The position numbers and the translations under genes were made by a program. This document shows positions 45,573 to 54,440 of a stretch of DNA of 64,000 bases, one piece after another; position 1 is the stretch's first letter, and every line of letters starts with the position of its first letter. This DNA is from Demequina mangrovi (GTDB taxonomy: Bacteria > Actinomycetota > Actinomycetes > Actinomycetales > Demequinaceae), in NCBI RefSeq assembly GCF_000759715.1, contig NZ_BBLU01000016.1:17650-81649 (forward strand). Direction: 5' to 3'. The notes below the pieces were generated by a model. The model searched no databases. It was not told the origin of the DNA and saw nothing but the letters and a program-made list of their open reading frames with translations.

Positions 45573-45675
45573 CGATTCCCAATGACGCGTGTGACTCAGG
45601 TGACGCTTGTCACCCGGTGAGACAGCACCATCGTTCACGCAGGGATGGTTGCTTCACATGCGTCATTGGGAATCG
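45573..45675. repeat. CGATTCCCAATG inverted-repeat element, copy 2
   Basis: A 103-bp element whose ends match over 22 bases with one mismatch (45573-45594 against 45654-45675; core CGATTCCCAATGACGC). It fills the space between the convergent ends of the aquaporin and DUF3017 genes, the same kind of site as copy 1 at 20085-20184. Confidence 0.8.
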
Positions 45676-45685
45676 ACGCGCCCGC

Positions 45686-45949
45686 TCAGCTGAGCGGCGT
45701 CGTGAGCCCGAGGTACGCGAGCGCCGCCGCGAGGACCAGCAGCACGCCGACGTCGATCGCCCGGCGGCGCACCGCGAAGGCGCGCTCGACCGGGGTGACG
45801 ATGCGGGCGACGGCCCCGGCCGCGGCGAAGACCGCGAGCAGCAGCACCGCGCGGTCGACGCCGATGACCAGCCCGGACAGCGCGATCGCGATCACCGCGA
45901 CCGTCACCGCCCAGGCGAGCCTGCGGGGCGTGAGCGAGCTCTCGGACAC
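45686..45949 (-). CDS. DUF3017 membrane protein
   Basis: An 87-residue protein. Three hydrophobic stretches (LAWAVTVAVIAIALSGLVIG, AVLLLAVFAAAGAVARIV, DVGVLLVLAAALAYLGL) match the actinobacterial DUF3017 family, usually found beside purine or one-carbon genes. Function is unknown. The GTG start is eight bases after the purH stop, so it ends the purN-purH operon. Confidence 0.82.
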   Translation of the reverse strand: MSESSLTPRRLAWAVTVAVIAIALSGLVIGVDRAVLLLAVFAAAGAVARIVTPVERAFAVRRRAIDVGVLLVLAAALAYLGLTTPLS

Positions 45950-45957
45950 CGCGCGCC

Positions 45958-47508
45958 TCAGTGGAAGAAGTGACGCGTGCCGGTGTGGACCAGGGTGATC
46001 CCCGCGGACTCCGCCGCCGCGATCACCTCGGCGTCGCGCACCGAGCCGCCGGGCGAGACCACGGCCTTCACGCCGCCCTCGATCAGCACCTCGAGCCCGT
46101 CCGCGAACGGGAAGAACGCGTCGGACGCCGCGACCGAGCCCGCCGCCCGCTCCGTGCCCGCACGGCTCACCGCGAGGCGGCACGAGTCGACGCGGTTGAC
46201 CTGGCCCATGCCGATGCCGACGGCCGCGCCGTCCTTCGCGAGCAGGATCGCGTTGGACTTCACCGCGCGGCAGGCGCGCCAGGCGAACGCGAGGTCCGCG
46301 AGGAGCGCCTCGTCCGGCGCGGGTCCTGCGACGTGCTGCCAGCCGTCGGTGCTGTCGCCGGGAGCGTCGATCGCGTCGAGGTCCTGGACCAGCAGGCCGC
46401 CGGTGATGCGGCGCCACTCGGTGGTGAGCGGCGCGGGGTCGATCTCGAGGATGCGCAGGTTCTTCTTCGCGTTGAGGATGGCGATGGCCTCGTCCTCGTA
46501 GCCGGGGGCCACCACGACCTCGGTGAAGATCTCCGCGATCTGGCGGGCCGCATCGGCCGTCACCACGCCGTTGGCGGCGATGACGCCGCCGAACGCGCTC
46601 ACGGGATCCGTCGCGTGCGCCTTGGCGTGCGCCTCGGCGATCGAGCCCGCGACCGCGATGCCGCACGGGTTGGCGTGCTTGATCACGGCGACCGCGGGGC
46701 CCTCGTGGTCGTACGCGGCGCGCACGGCGGCGTCCGCGTCGACGTAGTTGTTGAAGGACATCTCCTTGCCGTGGAGCTGGCGCGCGCCGGCGATGCCGGT
46801 GCCCGAGCCATCCGTGTACAGCGCGGCGCTCTGGTGCGGGTTCTCGCCGTAGCGCAGGATCGCCTCGCGCGTGAACGATGCGCCCATCCACGGCGCGAGC
46901 GCGGCCGGCTCGCCGGTCGCGTGCGCGGACATCCAGGTGGCGACCGCGACGTCGTACTCCGCGGTGTGACGGAAGGCCTTCGCCGACAGGCCGGTGCGCT
47001 CGGCGAGCGTGAAGCCGCCGTGGCCGACAGCGTTCGCGACGCTCTCGTAGTCGGCGGGGTCCACCACCACGGCGACCGACGCGTGGTTCTTCGCGGCGGC
47101 GCGCACCATCGACGGCCCGCCGATGTCGATCTGCTCGACGATCTCGTCGTCGGAGGCGCCCGAGGCGACCGTAGCCGCGAACGGGTAGAGGTTGACCACC
47201 ACGAGGTCGAAGGCCTCGATGCCGAGCTCCTCGAGCTGACGCACGTGGTCGTCGAGGCGGCGGTCCGCGAGGATGCCGGCGTGCACGCGCGGGTGGAGCG
47301 TCTTCACGCGGCCGTCGAGGCACTCGGGGAAGCCGGTGAGCTCCTCGACGGGCGTGACGGGCACGCCCGCGGACGCGATGCGCTGCGCGGTCGAGCCGGT
47401 CGACACGATCTGCACGCCCTCATGGGTGAGCGCGGTGGCGAGCTCCTCGATGCCGGTCTTGTCGTACACGGAGATGAGGGCGCGGCGCACGGCCTGACGC
47501 TCGGTCAT
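45958..47508 (-). CDS. purH: AICAR transformylase / IMP cyclohydrolase
   Basis: A 516-residue bifunctional enzyme for the last two steps of IMP synthesis. The N-terminal cyclohydrolase has [20 protein letters not shown] and [12 protein letters not shown]. The C-terminal transformylase has [25 protein letters not shown] with the catalytic Lys/His, and [20 protein letters not shown]. It consumes 10-formyl-THF. It follows purN by nine bases. Confidence 0.95.
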   Translation of the reverse strand: MTERQAVRRALISVYDKTGIEELATALTHEGVQIVSTGSTAQRIASAGVPVTPVEELTGFPECLDGRVKTLHPRVHAGILADRRLDDHVRQLEELGIEAFDLVVVNLYPFAATVASGASDDEIVEQIDIGGPSMVRAAAKNHASVAVVVDPADYESVANAVGHGGFTLAERTGLSAKAFRHTAEYDVAVATWMSAHATGEPAALAPWMGASFTREAILRYGENPHQSAALYTDGSGTGIAGARQLHGKEMSFNNYVDADAAVRAAYDHEGPAVAVIKHANPCGIAVAGSIAEAHAKAHATDPVSAFGGVIAANGVVTADAARQIAEIFTEVVVAPGYEDEAIAILNAKKNLRILEIDPAPLTTEWRRITGGLLVQDLDAIDAPGDSTDGWQHVAGPAPDEALLADLAFAWRACRAVKSNAILLAKDGAAVGIGMGQVNRVDSCRLAVSRAGTERAAGSVAASDAFFPFADGLEVLIEGGVKAVVSPGGSVRDAEVIAAAESAGITLVHTGTRHFFH

Positions 47509-47517
47509 GGTTCCTCC

Positions 47518-48156
47518 TCAGGGGGTTCGGATCGGCGCCCCGAGGCGGACGGAGCGGCCGGAGACGGTCCACCCCTCGCGCGCCATGCGGCCGAGCGTGC
47601 GGGACACCAGCCCCCGCTCGACCTCCTTGATGCGCTCGTGGAGGGTGGACTCGGTGTCGTCGTCGAGGACCTCGACCGCCGCCTGCGCGACGATCGGTCC
47701 CGTGTCCACGCCGGCGTCGACCAGGATGACGGTGCAGCCCGTCACCTTCGCGCCGCCGGCGAGGGCGTCCCTCACCCCGTGCGCGCCCGGATAGGCGGGC
47801 AGGAGGGCGGGGTGCGTGTTGAGGATGCGGCCGCCGAAGCGTGCGAGCGAGGGCTCGCCGAGCAGCCGCATGAAGCCCGCGAGCAGCACGAGCTCGGGGT
47901 CGAACGTGGCGAGGGTGCGGGCGAGCGCCTCGTCCCAGAGCGCGCGGCTCTCGAAGTCCTCGAGGCGGACCACGGCCGTCGGGATCCCGGCCTCGCGCGC
48001 GATGTCGAGCGCGCCGGCATCGTCCTTGTCGGTGATGACGCCGACCACCCGGGCGCCGTACGCCTCGTCCCGCGCCGCCTCGATCACGGCGCGCATGGTC
48101 GACCCTGCCCCGGAGGCGAGCACGACGACACGCCGGGACCGGGGTGCGTTTGTCAC
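47518..48156 (-). CDS. purN: phosphoribosylglycinamide formyltransferase
   Basis: A 212-residue protein. VVVLASGAGSTMRAVIEA, FMRLLGEPSLARFGGRILNT, HPALLPAYPGAHGVRDAL and VDAGVDTGPIVAQAAVEV contain the catalytic Asn, His and Asp. It formylates GAR in purine synthesis. The GTG start follows TAGGCT by seven bases, so the purN-purH-DUF3017 mRNA is probably leaderless. Confidence 0.93.
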   Translation of the reverse strand: MTNAPRSRRVVVLASGAGSTMRAVIEAARDEAYGARVVGVITDKDDAGALDIAREAGIPTAVVRLEDFESRALWDEALARTLATFDPELVLLAGFMRLLGEPSLARFGGRILNTHPALLPAYPGAHGVRDALAGGAKVTGCTVILVDAGVDTGPIVAQAAVEVLDDDTESTLHERIKEVERGLVSRTLGRMAREGWTVSGRSVRLGAPIRTP

Positions 48157-48163
48157 AGCGCCG

Positions 48164-48169
48164 AGCCTA
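48164..48169 (-). promoter_or_regulatory. -10 box of the purN-purH operon (leaderless)
   Basis: TAGGCT on the minus strand, seven bases before the GTG at 48156. Confidence 0.55.
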
Positions 48170-48206
48170 TCGGCATGCTGGGGGTCACACCGACCGAGGG
48201 AGCCGC

Positions 48207-48626
48207 ATGCCGCCCATGCCCGCCGACGTGCCCGAGGCGGGGGCCGGCGCACGCCGTGCGGTCCAGTGGAGCCTGCTGCTTCTCGCGGCGCTCCTGCTGG
48301 TGCCGATGCTCGGGCCCTCGTGGGGCCTGAGCGCGCTCGTGCTCGCCCCGGCCGCCGCGACCGCGATGATCGTCGCGCTCGTGAAGCTGCGCGGGGCGCC
48401 CCTCAAGGCGCTCAAGCTGATGCTGTGGATCGGCCTCGGGGTCGCGGTGCTCGCGCTGTTCTACGGGCTGGGCCTCGTGATCCTCCACGACCAGGTGACC
48501 GCGCTCGAGGAGTGCCAGGACCGTGCGATCACCAACACCGCGCGCGAGCAGTGCCTCCTCGACTACGAGCAGGCGTACCTCGACCTGCTCGAGGACTGGG
48601 GCGTCAGCGTGCCGAGCCAGCCCTGA
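48207..48626 (+). CDS. hypothetical membrane protein, 139 aa
   Basis: Two to three hydrophobic segments (AVQWSLLLLAALLLVPMLGP, GLSALVLAPAAATAMIVALV, MLWIGLGVAVLALFYGLGLV) precede an acidic tail with two Cys (LEECQDRAITNTAREQCLLD). GAGGGAG lies upstream of the ATG. Its 3' end overlaps the convergent DUF6350 gene by 23 bases. I do not recognise it. Confidence 0.72.
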   Translation: MPPMPADVPEAGAGARRAVQWSLLLLAALLLVPMLGPSWGLSALVLAPAAATAMIVALVKLRGAPLKALKLMLWIGLGVAVLALFYGLGLVILHDQVTALEECQDRAITNTAREQCLLDYEQAYLDLLEDWGVSVPSQP

Positions 48627-49851
48627 CGGGCTCGCGCTCCTGCCGGACCTCCCCGGCATCGTCCACGCGGCCGCGTGCGCGCACCCACCGCCAGCCGGCG
48701 AGGACGCCCCACACCAGGCCGTAGCCCGCGACCACCAGCGCGGTGCCGATGAGCGTCACCGGGATGATCTCCGCGCCGACGTCCTGGAGCCGCCCGGGTC
48801 CCGCGCTGCCGCGCGAGAGACCGGTGAGGGCGACCAGGCCCAGCGCCACGGAGCCGACGGCCACGCCGCCCGCCTTCGCGGACTCCCAATCGAGGCCGAT
48901 GCGGCGGGCGAGGAGCGCGCGGGCGAGCGCCGCGAGTGCCATCACCACGAACGGCGACCAGACCCACCAGCCGCCCGAGCCGGCCGGAAGCGTGCCGAGC
49001 AGCGGCAGGCTGGGGAGCGCGTCCTCGGTGAGCGTGTCGGGCGCGTAGAGCGAGCCGGTCCCCACCACGAAGCCCGGGCCGATGAGCCACGCGACCATCC
49101 AGCACACCATCGTCGGGACGTAGAGCGTCTCGCCGAGCGCGAGCGCGCCGGCGCCGAGCGGGTCCATGCCGAGCCCCGAGGACAGGACCGCGACGCGGTC
49201 CATGGCGAGCACCGCCCACGTGCCGCCGACCGCGGCGGCCGCCGCGACGATGAGCGCGAGCGTGCCGAGCCCCAGGCGCAGGCCCGCGCGGATGAAGTCG
49301 GGGACGCGGTCGAGCACGCGCAGCCGCGCGCCGTACGCGCGCCAGATGCCGGCCGCGACCGCGGGCGCCGCGATGAGGATTCCCGCGAGCGCGGCGCGGG
49401 TCGCCGACGCGGGGCGCAGCTCGTCGGGGGCGCCCAGCCAGCCGATGAGCGCGGCGCCCGCGGCGAAGGCCGCGACGCCGAGCGCCCAGCTGGTCCAGCT
49501 CTTGACCGCGAAGCGTCGCGACACGGCGACGAGGATCGCGCCGCTCACGAGCGGCAGGCCGAGCGGGATGAGGCTGATGACCCCTGCATCCGTCACGAGC
49601 GGCACGCCGTGGCCGAGCAGCCACAGGTCGGTCGCGATGGTCGCGGCCCCCGACCAGTCGACGGCGGCGGAGCCGTCGAGGCTGGGCGCGCCCGCGACCG
49701 CCGCGAGCGCGGGGGCGAGCACCACGAGGTAGGAGAGCACGATGCCCTGGACGCCCGCGAGCAGTCCGCCGGCCCAGCCGGGCAGCGCCGCCTGGATGCG
49801 CGCGAACAGCGGGCTCGCGGGTGCGGTGCGGTCCTCAGGCATGGCATCCAT
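48604..49851 (-). CDS. DUF6350 family multi-pass membrane protein
   Basis: A 415-residue protein with about ten hydrophobic segments. It matches the actinobacterial family found between sucCD and purN, annotated as DUF6350, of unknown function. Recognisable blocks are FARIQAALPGWAGGLLAGVQ and LWLLGHGVPLVTDAGVISLI, then PTMVCWMVAWLIGPGFVVGT. Starts at 49851 (MDAM) or 49842 (MPED) are both possible. Confidence 0.78.
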   Translation of the reverse strand: MDAMPEDRTAPASPLFARIQAALPGWAGGLLAGVQGIVLSYLVVLAPALAAVAGAPSLDGSAAVDWSGAATIATDLWLLGHGVPLVTDAGVISLIPLGLPLVSGAILVAVSRRFAVKSWTSWALGVAAFAAGAALIGWLGAPDELRPASATRAALAGILIAAPAVAAGIWRAYGARLRVLDRVPDFIRAGLRLGLGTLALIVAAAAAVGGTWAVLAMDRVAVLSSGLGMDPLGAGALALGETLYVPTMVCWMVAWLIGPGFVVGTGSLYAPDTLTEDALPSLPLLGTLPAGSGGWWVWSPFVVMALAALARALLARRIGLDWESAKAGGVAVGSVALGLVALTGLSRGSAGPGRLQDVGAEIIPVTLIGTALVVAGYGLVWGVLAGWRWVRARGRVDDAGEVRQEREPVRAGSAR

Positions 49852-49930
49852 GGTCGCTCGCGGTCGACCGGAACCGGCGGACCGCCGCGCCGCCCTCTTG
49901 CCGGCGCGCTGGGGCCGGCCGGACATGCGG

Positions 49931-49960
49931 AAGGGCCCCGACCCGCAGGTCGAGGCCCTT
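49931..49960 (-). terminator. terminator of the sucCD operon
   Basis: AAGGGCC (49931-49937) pairs with GGCCCTT (49954-49960). After one mismatch CGACC pairs with GGTCG around a CGCA loop. It begins ten bases after the sucD stop. Confidence 0.75.
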
Positions 49961-49970
49961 CGCGCACGGA

Positions 49971-50855
49971 TCAGGATCCGGTGAGGATCTCCCGCATCAG
50001 GGTCGCGGTCTCGGACGGCGTGGTGCCGACCTTGACGCCGGCGGCCTCGAGCGCCTCCTTCTTGGCGGCGGCGGTGCCCACCGAGCCGGACACGATCGCG
50101 CCGGCGTGGCCCATCGTCTTGCCCTCGGGCGCCTCGAAGCCAGCGACGTAGCCCACCACGGGCTTGGTCACGTGCTCCTTGATGTACGCCGCGGCGCGCT
50201 CCTCGGCGTCGCCGCCGATCTCGCCGATCATCACGATCGCCGCGGTGTCCGGGTCGTTCTCGAAGGCCTCGAGGCAGTCGATGTGCGTGGTGCCGACGAT
50301 CGGGTCGCCGCCGATGCCCACGCACGTCGAGAAGCCGAGATCACGGAGCTCGAACATCATCTGGTAGGTCAGCGTGCCCGACTTCGACACGAGCCCGATC
50401 TTGCCGGGGCCGGTGATGTTCGCCGGCGTGATGCCCACGTTGGACTCGCCCGGCGTGATGAGGCCCGGGCAGTTGGGGCCGATGAGGCGCGTGCCCTTCG
50501 ACTGCGCGTACGCGAAGAACTCGGCCGTGTCGGCGACCGGGACGCCCTCGGTGATGATCACCACGAGCGGCATGCCCGCGTCGACGGCCTCCATGACCGC
50601 GGACTTGGTGAAGGGCGGCGGGACGAAGAGCACCGACACGTCCGCGCCGGTCGCCTCCATCGCCTCGGCGACGGTGCCGTAGACCGGCACCAGCACGTCG
50701 CCGGGGAACTCGACCTCGGCGCCCGCCTTGCGCGGGTTGACGCCGCCGACGACGTTCGTGCCCGAGGCGAGCATGCGCTGCGTGTGCTTCATGCCCTCGG
50801 AGCCGGTCATGCCCTGGACGATGACCTTGGAGTCCTGGGTGAGGAAGATTGCCAT
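49971..50855 (-). CDS. sucD: succinyl-CoA synthetase alpha subunit
   Basis: A 294-residue protein. It carries the CoA-binding fold ([20 protein letters not shown]), [20 protein letters not shown], and the phospho-His site [12 protein letters not shown]. With SucC it makes succinate, CoA and a nucleoside triphosphate. GGAGA precedes the ATG, 11 bases after the sucC stop. Confidence 0.95.
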   Translation of the reverse strand: MAIFLTQDSKVIVQGMTGSEGMKHTQRMLASGTNVVGGVNPRKAGAEVEFPGDVLVPVYGTVAEAMEATGADVSVLFVPPPFTKSAVMEAVDAGMPLVVIITEGVPVADTAEFFAYAQSKGTRLIGPNCPGLITPGESNVGITPANITGPGKIGLVSKSGTLTYQMMFELRDLGFSTCVGIGGDPIVGTTHIDCLEAFENDPDTAAIVMIGEIGGDAEERAAAYIKEHVTKPVVGYVAGFEAPEGKTMGHAGAIVSGSVGTAAAKKEALEAAGVKVGTTPSETATLMREILTGS

Positions 50856-50866
50856 GTCAGGTCTCC

Positions 50867-52036
50867 TTACGCTGCCGCGGCGGCGAGCTCGGCGGCCTTG
50901 GCCGCGGCGCCGTCCATGGTCTCGACGATGGTCACGAGCGGGTGGTCGGCGTGCGCCAGGATCGCGCGGCCGTCCTCGACGGCGTTGCCGTCGAGTCGCA
51001 CCACGAGCGGCTTGGTCGCCTTGTCTCCCAGCGCCTCGAGCGCGCCGACGATGCCGTCCGCCACCGCGACGCAGGAGGTGATCCCGCCGAACACGTTGAC
51101 GAACACGCTCTTGACCTGCGGGTCGTGAAGGATCACGTCGAGGCCGTTGGCCATGACCTCGGCCGAGGCGCCGCCGCCGATGTCGAGGAAGTTGGCGGGC
51201 TTCTGCCCGCCGAACTCGCGACCGGCGTACGCGACGACGTCGAGCGTGGACATCACGAGCCCCGCGCCGTTGCCGATGATGCCGACGGAGCCGTCGAGCT
51301 TCACGTAGTTGAGGTTCATGTGCTTGGCCTTGGCCTCGAGCGGGTCCGCCGCGGCCTTGTCCTCGAGCGCAGCGTGGTCCGCGTGGCGGAACAGGGCGTT
51401 CTCGTCGATGGTGACCTTGCCGTCGAGCGCGATGATCGAGCCGTCCTCGGTGCGCACGAGCGGGTTGACCTCGACCAGCGTCGCGTCCTCGTTCTTGTAG
51501 ACGAGCCACAGCTTCTCGATCGTGTCGATCACGGCCTCGCGCAGCTCCGCGGGGAAGCCGGCGGTGTCGACGATCTCCTCGGCCTTGGCCCGGTCGATCC
51601 CCACCAGCGGGTCGACGGCGACCTTCGCGAGCGCGTCGGGGCGCTCGACCGCGAGCTGCTCGATCTCCATGCCGCCCTCGACGGAGCACATCGCCAGGTA
51701 GCGGCGCTCGGCGCGGTCCAGCAGCACGCTGAAGTAGAACTCCTCGGCGATCGCGGCTCCCGCGGCGATCATCACGCGGTGCACGGTGTGCCCCTTGATG
51801 TCCATGCCGAGGATCGCCTCGGCGTACGCCTCGGCCTCGTCGGGCGTCTTGGCGACCTTGACGCCGCCGGCCTTTCCTCGTCCGCCCACCTTCACCTGCG
51901 CCTTGACGACGACCACGCCGCCCAGCTGCTCGGCCGCGGCTCGCGCCTCGGCGGGGGTCTCGGCGACGATGCCCGGCAGCACGGGGACCCCGTGCTTCTC
52001 GAACATGTCGCGCGCCTGGTACTCGTACAGGTCCAT
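50867..52036 (-). CDS. sucC: succinyl-CoA synthetase beta subunit
   Basis: A 389-residue ATP-grasp protein. It begins [55 protein letters not shown] and [20 protein letters not shown] are family blocks. First gene of the sucCD operon; a TAGGCT -10 box lies 61 bases before the ATG and GAGGAC near it. Confidence 0.95.
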   Translation of the reverse strand: MDLYEYQARDMFEKHGVPVLPGIVAETPAEARAAAEQLGGVVVVKAQVKVGGRGKAGGVKVAKTPDEAEAYAEAILGMDIKGHTVHRVMIAAGAAIAEEFYFSVLLDRAERRYLAMCSVEGGMEIEQLAVERPDALAKVAVDPLVGIDRAKAEEIVDTAGFPAELREAVIDTIEKLWLVYKNEDATLVEVNPLVRTEDGSIIALDGKVTIDENALFRHADHAALEDKAAADPLEAKAKHMNLNYVKLDGSVGIIGNGAGLVMSTLDVVAYAGREFGGQKPANFLDIGGGASAEVMANGLDVILHDPQVKSVFVNVFGGITSCVAVADGIVGALEALGDKATKPLVVRLDGNAVEDGRAILAHADHPLVTIVETMDGAAAKAAELAAAAA

Positions 52037-52621
52037 GCACTGTCCTCACGCGAAGGGCGCGCCCTCGTCGGCGCGCTTGTCCGTTGGTGCAGGGTCAGCC
52101 TACCCACGTCTGCGCCGCATGCGGGACCATGGTCCCTACGAAAGTCGCCATGATTGTCGCCAATCTTGGCGCGCCGCGCCGACAATCCGAGCCGCCCGGC
52201 CCACGGCCCGTCAGGCCTCCAGGCCTCCGCAGCCCCTCCGGACACCTCGGCCCTGCCCGGCGAACCGGTACACGGCGGGTGCGCGGCGTCGCCTCCTCGG
52301 TGGCCGGCACGAGCGCCTGCCACCAGTTCGACCCTCGACCGCGGTGCCGCTGGCCCTGCCACAAGGACGACTCCTTCTCGCGCCGTGAGCGGCGGTCGGC
52401 GCTGCGCTTGCCGCGCGTCCGCCTGTCGCGGTGGCCATGAGTGCCGCGATCAGCGCTGGCGTGATGGCCGTGTCGACGTACACGCGACAGCACGACGCCG
52501 CGCACAGGTCGTAGCCGAGCGCCCCTCTGGCATCAGCGATCTTACGCCAGCCCGACCTAGCCGGTCGCGCGCCCCACGATCGCAACCGATCCGACGACCC
52601 TCTTCCCAAGGGCACCGCCCG
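52037..52621. other. 585-bp region without a supported gene
   Basis: The sucC side holds its -10 box (TAGGCT, 52097-52102, minus) and a perfect 14-bp palindrome, GGGACCATGGTCCC, at 52123-52136. GATTGTCG and CGACAATC further on form a loose dyad. The remaining ~400 bases have frames on both strands, but none has coherent amino-acid composition, a ribosome-binding site or a recognisable motif. It may hold decayed gene remnants beside the acyltransferase gene. Confidence 0.6.
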
Positions 52622-53701
52622 TCATGTGGCACGGCGGGCGGGCACCAGCGCGCCACCCCTGATGGCCCTCTCGGCAGGGGACTCGACATAGGTGAACAGC
52701 ACCCACGCGGCGAGCAGGCTGACGGCGAGCGCCAAGACGACGCACACGAGCACGGCGCCCAACGTCGCGCCCGCATTATCGAGGATGCCCACCTCGACGA
52801 CGCGCAAGACGCTGTAGTGCACCAGGTAGAACGCAAACGACCACTCTCCGAGCGCCACCACCGCGGCATTGCGAAACGGACTTCGACGGCCCGCGATGTC
52901 CGTCTGCGCTGTCGCGACGATCAGCAGTGCCATGGGAGCCACCCATATGCGCGACGATTCGAGATGAACCGTCGACGGCAGCACGTGCGCCAGCGCATAG
53001 GCGGCGAGTAGCACGACGCCTGCGACGCCGAGGGACACCCGAGGCAGTCCCTCGCGCAACAGCAGCGCCGCGCAGATCCCGATGGCAAACTCGGGCAAGC
53101 GCGCGAGCGGGAGGTTGTAGGTCGCCCACCCGAGCGTGGGCTGGCCGAGGGCGCTGAGTTGGAGCACCACGCTCCACGCGATCGACGCCGCGTACGCGCC
53201 GCCGGCGACCCACCACAGGCGTCGTCGCGAACAGCGCACGAGCGCTCGGATCAGGAACGGGAACAGCAGGTAGAAGAACACCTCGACAGAGATGCTCCAC
53301 TCCACGCCGTTGCCGCCGTAGAAGTACTCCGGCAGGGGGATCCATGCCTGCATCAACGTAAGACTGCCGAGCGTGCCAGGAAGGAGCGCCGCCGCGCCCG
53401 CGGGGTAGAGCACGACGAGCGTGAGATACGCAAGGATCGCGGTGAGCCAGCTGAGCGGCACGATGCGCGCGATGCGACGAGTGAAGAATGCACCGATGGG
53501 CGCGGTGTCCCTATGCGCCCAGGTGAGAACGAACCCGCTGAGCACGAAGAAGAACGACACGCCAAGAGCACCCAGCCCGTCGAACGCGTTGCGCACGAGC
53601 GCGAGGCCCGCCACACCGGCGAACCATCCCGAGACATGGAAAAGGAAGACAGCAAGCGCCGCGTACCAGCGCAGACCCGTCAGCCCATCCAGCCGCCCCA
53701 T
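52622..53701 (-). CDS. acyltransferase family 3 membrane protein (OafA/YrhL-like)
   Basis: A 359-residue protein with about ten membrane segments. RLDGLTGLRWYAALAVFLFH carries the family's Arg and the His near residue 22. FFFVLSGFVLTW, FFTRRIARIVPLSWL and EWSISVEVFFYLLFPFLI are further acyltransferase-3 blocks. It would transfer acetyl or another acyl group to an extracellular glycan or lipid. There is no C-terminal SGNH domain. Its composition is less GC-rich than its neighbours and it follows a gene-free stretch, so it may have been acquired. Confidence 0.88.
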   Translation of the reverse strand: MGRLDGLTGLRWYAALAVFLFHVSGWFAGVAGLALVRNAFDGLGALGVSFFFVLSGFVLTWAHRDTAPIGAFFTRRIARIVPLSWLTAILAYLTLVVLYPAGAAALLPGTLGSLTLMQAWIPLPEYFYGGNGVEWSISVEVFFYLLFPFLIRALVRCSRRRLWWVAGGAYAASIAWSVVLQLSALGQPTLGWATYNLPLARLPEFAIGICAALLLREGLPRVSLGVAGVVLLAAYALAHVLPSTVHLESSRIWVAPMALLIVATAQTDIAGRRSPFRNAAVVALGEWSFAFYLVHYSVLRVVEVGILDNAGATLGAVLVCVVLALAVSLLAAWVLFTYVESPAERAIRGGALVPARRAT

Positions 53702-53792
53702 GGTCCAGAACGTTACGCTTGTCGCGTTTCTCGGCGATGTCGGCGGGGTGAACTCCTGATGGCACGCTCCCGCGACGCCGCATATCTGCTTC

Positions 53793-54440
53793 TCAGGCCT
53801 CCGCGTCCTCCCCCGGCGCCACGAACCCGCTCTCGTAGGCCGCGATCACGGCCTGCGTGCGGTCGCGCACCCCGAGCTTCATGAGGATCGACGCGACGTG
53901 GGACTTCACCGTCTCGACCGACACGAACAGGTCCGCCGCGATCTCGCCGTTCGAGCGGCCCCGCGCGAGCGCGCGCAGCACGTCCTCCTCGCGCTCGGTG
54001 AGCTCGGGCAGCCTGTGCAGGCCGCGCGAGGCGAAGCGCTCGATCACGGCACGCGTCGACGAGGGGAACAGCAGCGACTCGCCGAGCGCCACGACGCGGA
54101 TCGACTCGATGAGGTCCGCCGGCGGGATCCGCTTGAGCACGAAGCCGGACGCTCCCGAGCGCATCGCGTCGAACACGTACTCGTCGACCTCGAAGGTGGT
54201 GAGCACCAGCACCCGCGTCCCGAGCCCGCGCGCGATGATCTCGCGCGTCGCGGTGAGCCCGTCCATCCCGGGCATGCGGACGTCCATGAGCATGATGTCG
54301 GGCTGCTCCCGCTCCGCGAGCGCGACCGCGTCGACGCCGTCGCCGGCCTCGCCCACGACGTCCCAGCCGTCCTCGGAGCCGACGATGGCGCGCAGCCCCA
54401 TGCGCACCAGAGGGTCGTCGTCGACGATCGCCACCTTCAT
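53793..54440 (-). CDS. NarL/LuxR-type response regulator
   Basis: A 215-residue protein. The receiver has VAIVDDDPLVRMGLR, phospho-acceptor Asp in IMLMDVRMPGMDGL, the switch Thr in VLVLTTFEVDEYVF and the Lys in GFVLKRIPPADLI. The C-terminal LuxR helix-turn-helix is LTEREEDVLRALARGRSNGE, then VSVETVKSHVASILMKLGV. Its ATG overlaps the kinase stop (ATGA). Confidence 0.93.
   Translation of the reverse strand: MKVAIVDDDPLVRMGLRAIVGSEDGWDVVGEAGDGVDAVALAEREQPDIMLMDVRMPGMDGLTATREIIARGLGTRVLVLTTFEVDEYVFDAMRSGASGFVLKRIPPADLIESIRVVALGESLLFPSSTRAVIERFASRGLHRLPELTEREEDVLRALARGRSNGEIAADLFVSVETVKSHVASILMKLGVRDRTQAVIAAYESGFVAPGEDAEA

Noticed and set aside
45573..45675. tRNA or other structured RNA between aquaporin and DUF3017
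   Set aside because: There is no cloverleaf and no CCA or T-loop. The inverted ends recur at 20085-20184, so it is a repeat element.
52437..52514. 25-codon frame (MSAAISAGVMAVSTYTRQHD...)
   Set aside because: It looks protein-like but has no ribosome-binding site, promoter or homologue that I can name, and lies in a stretch with equal chance frames on the other strand.
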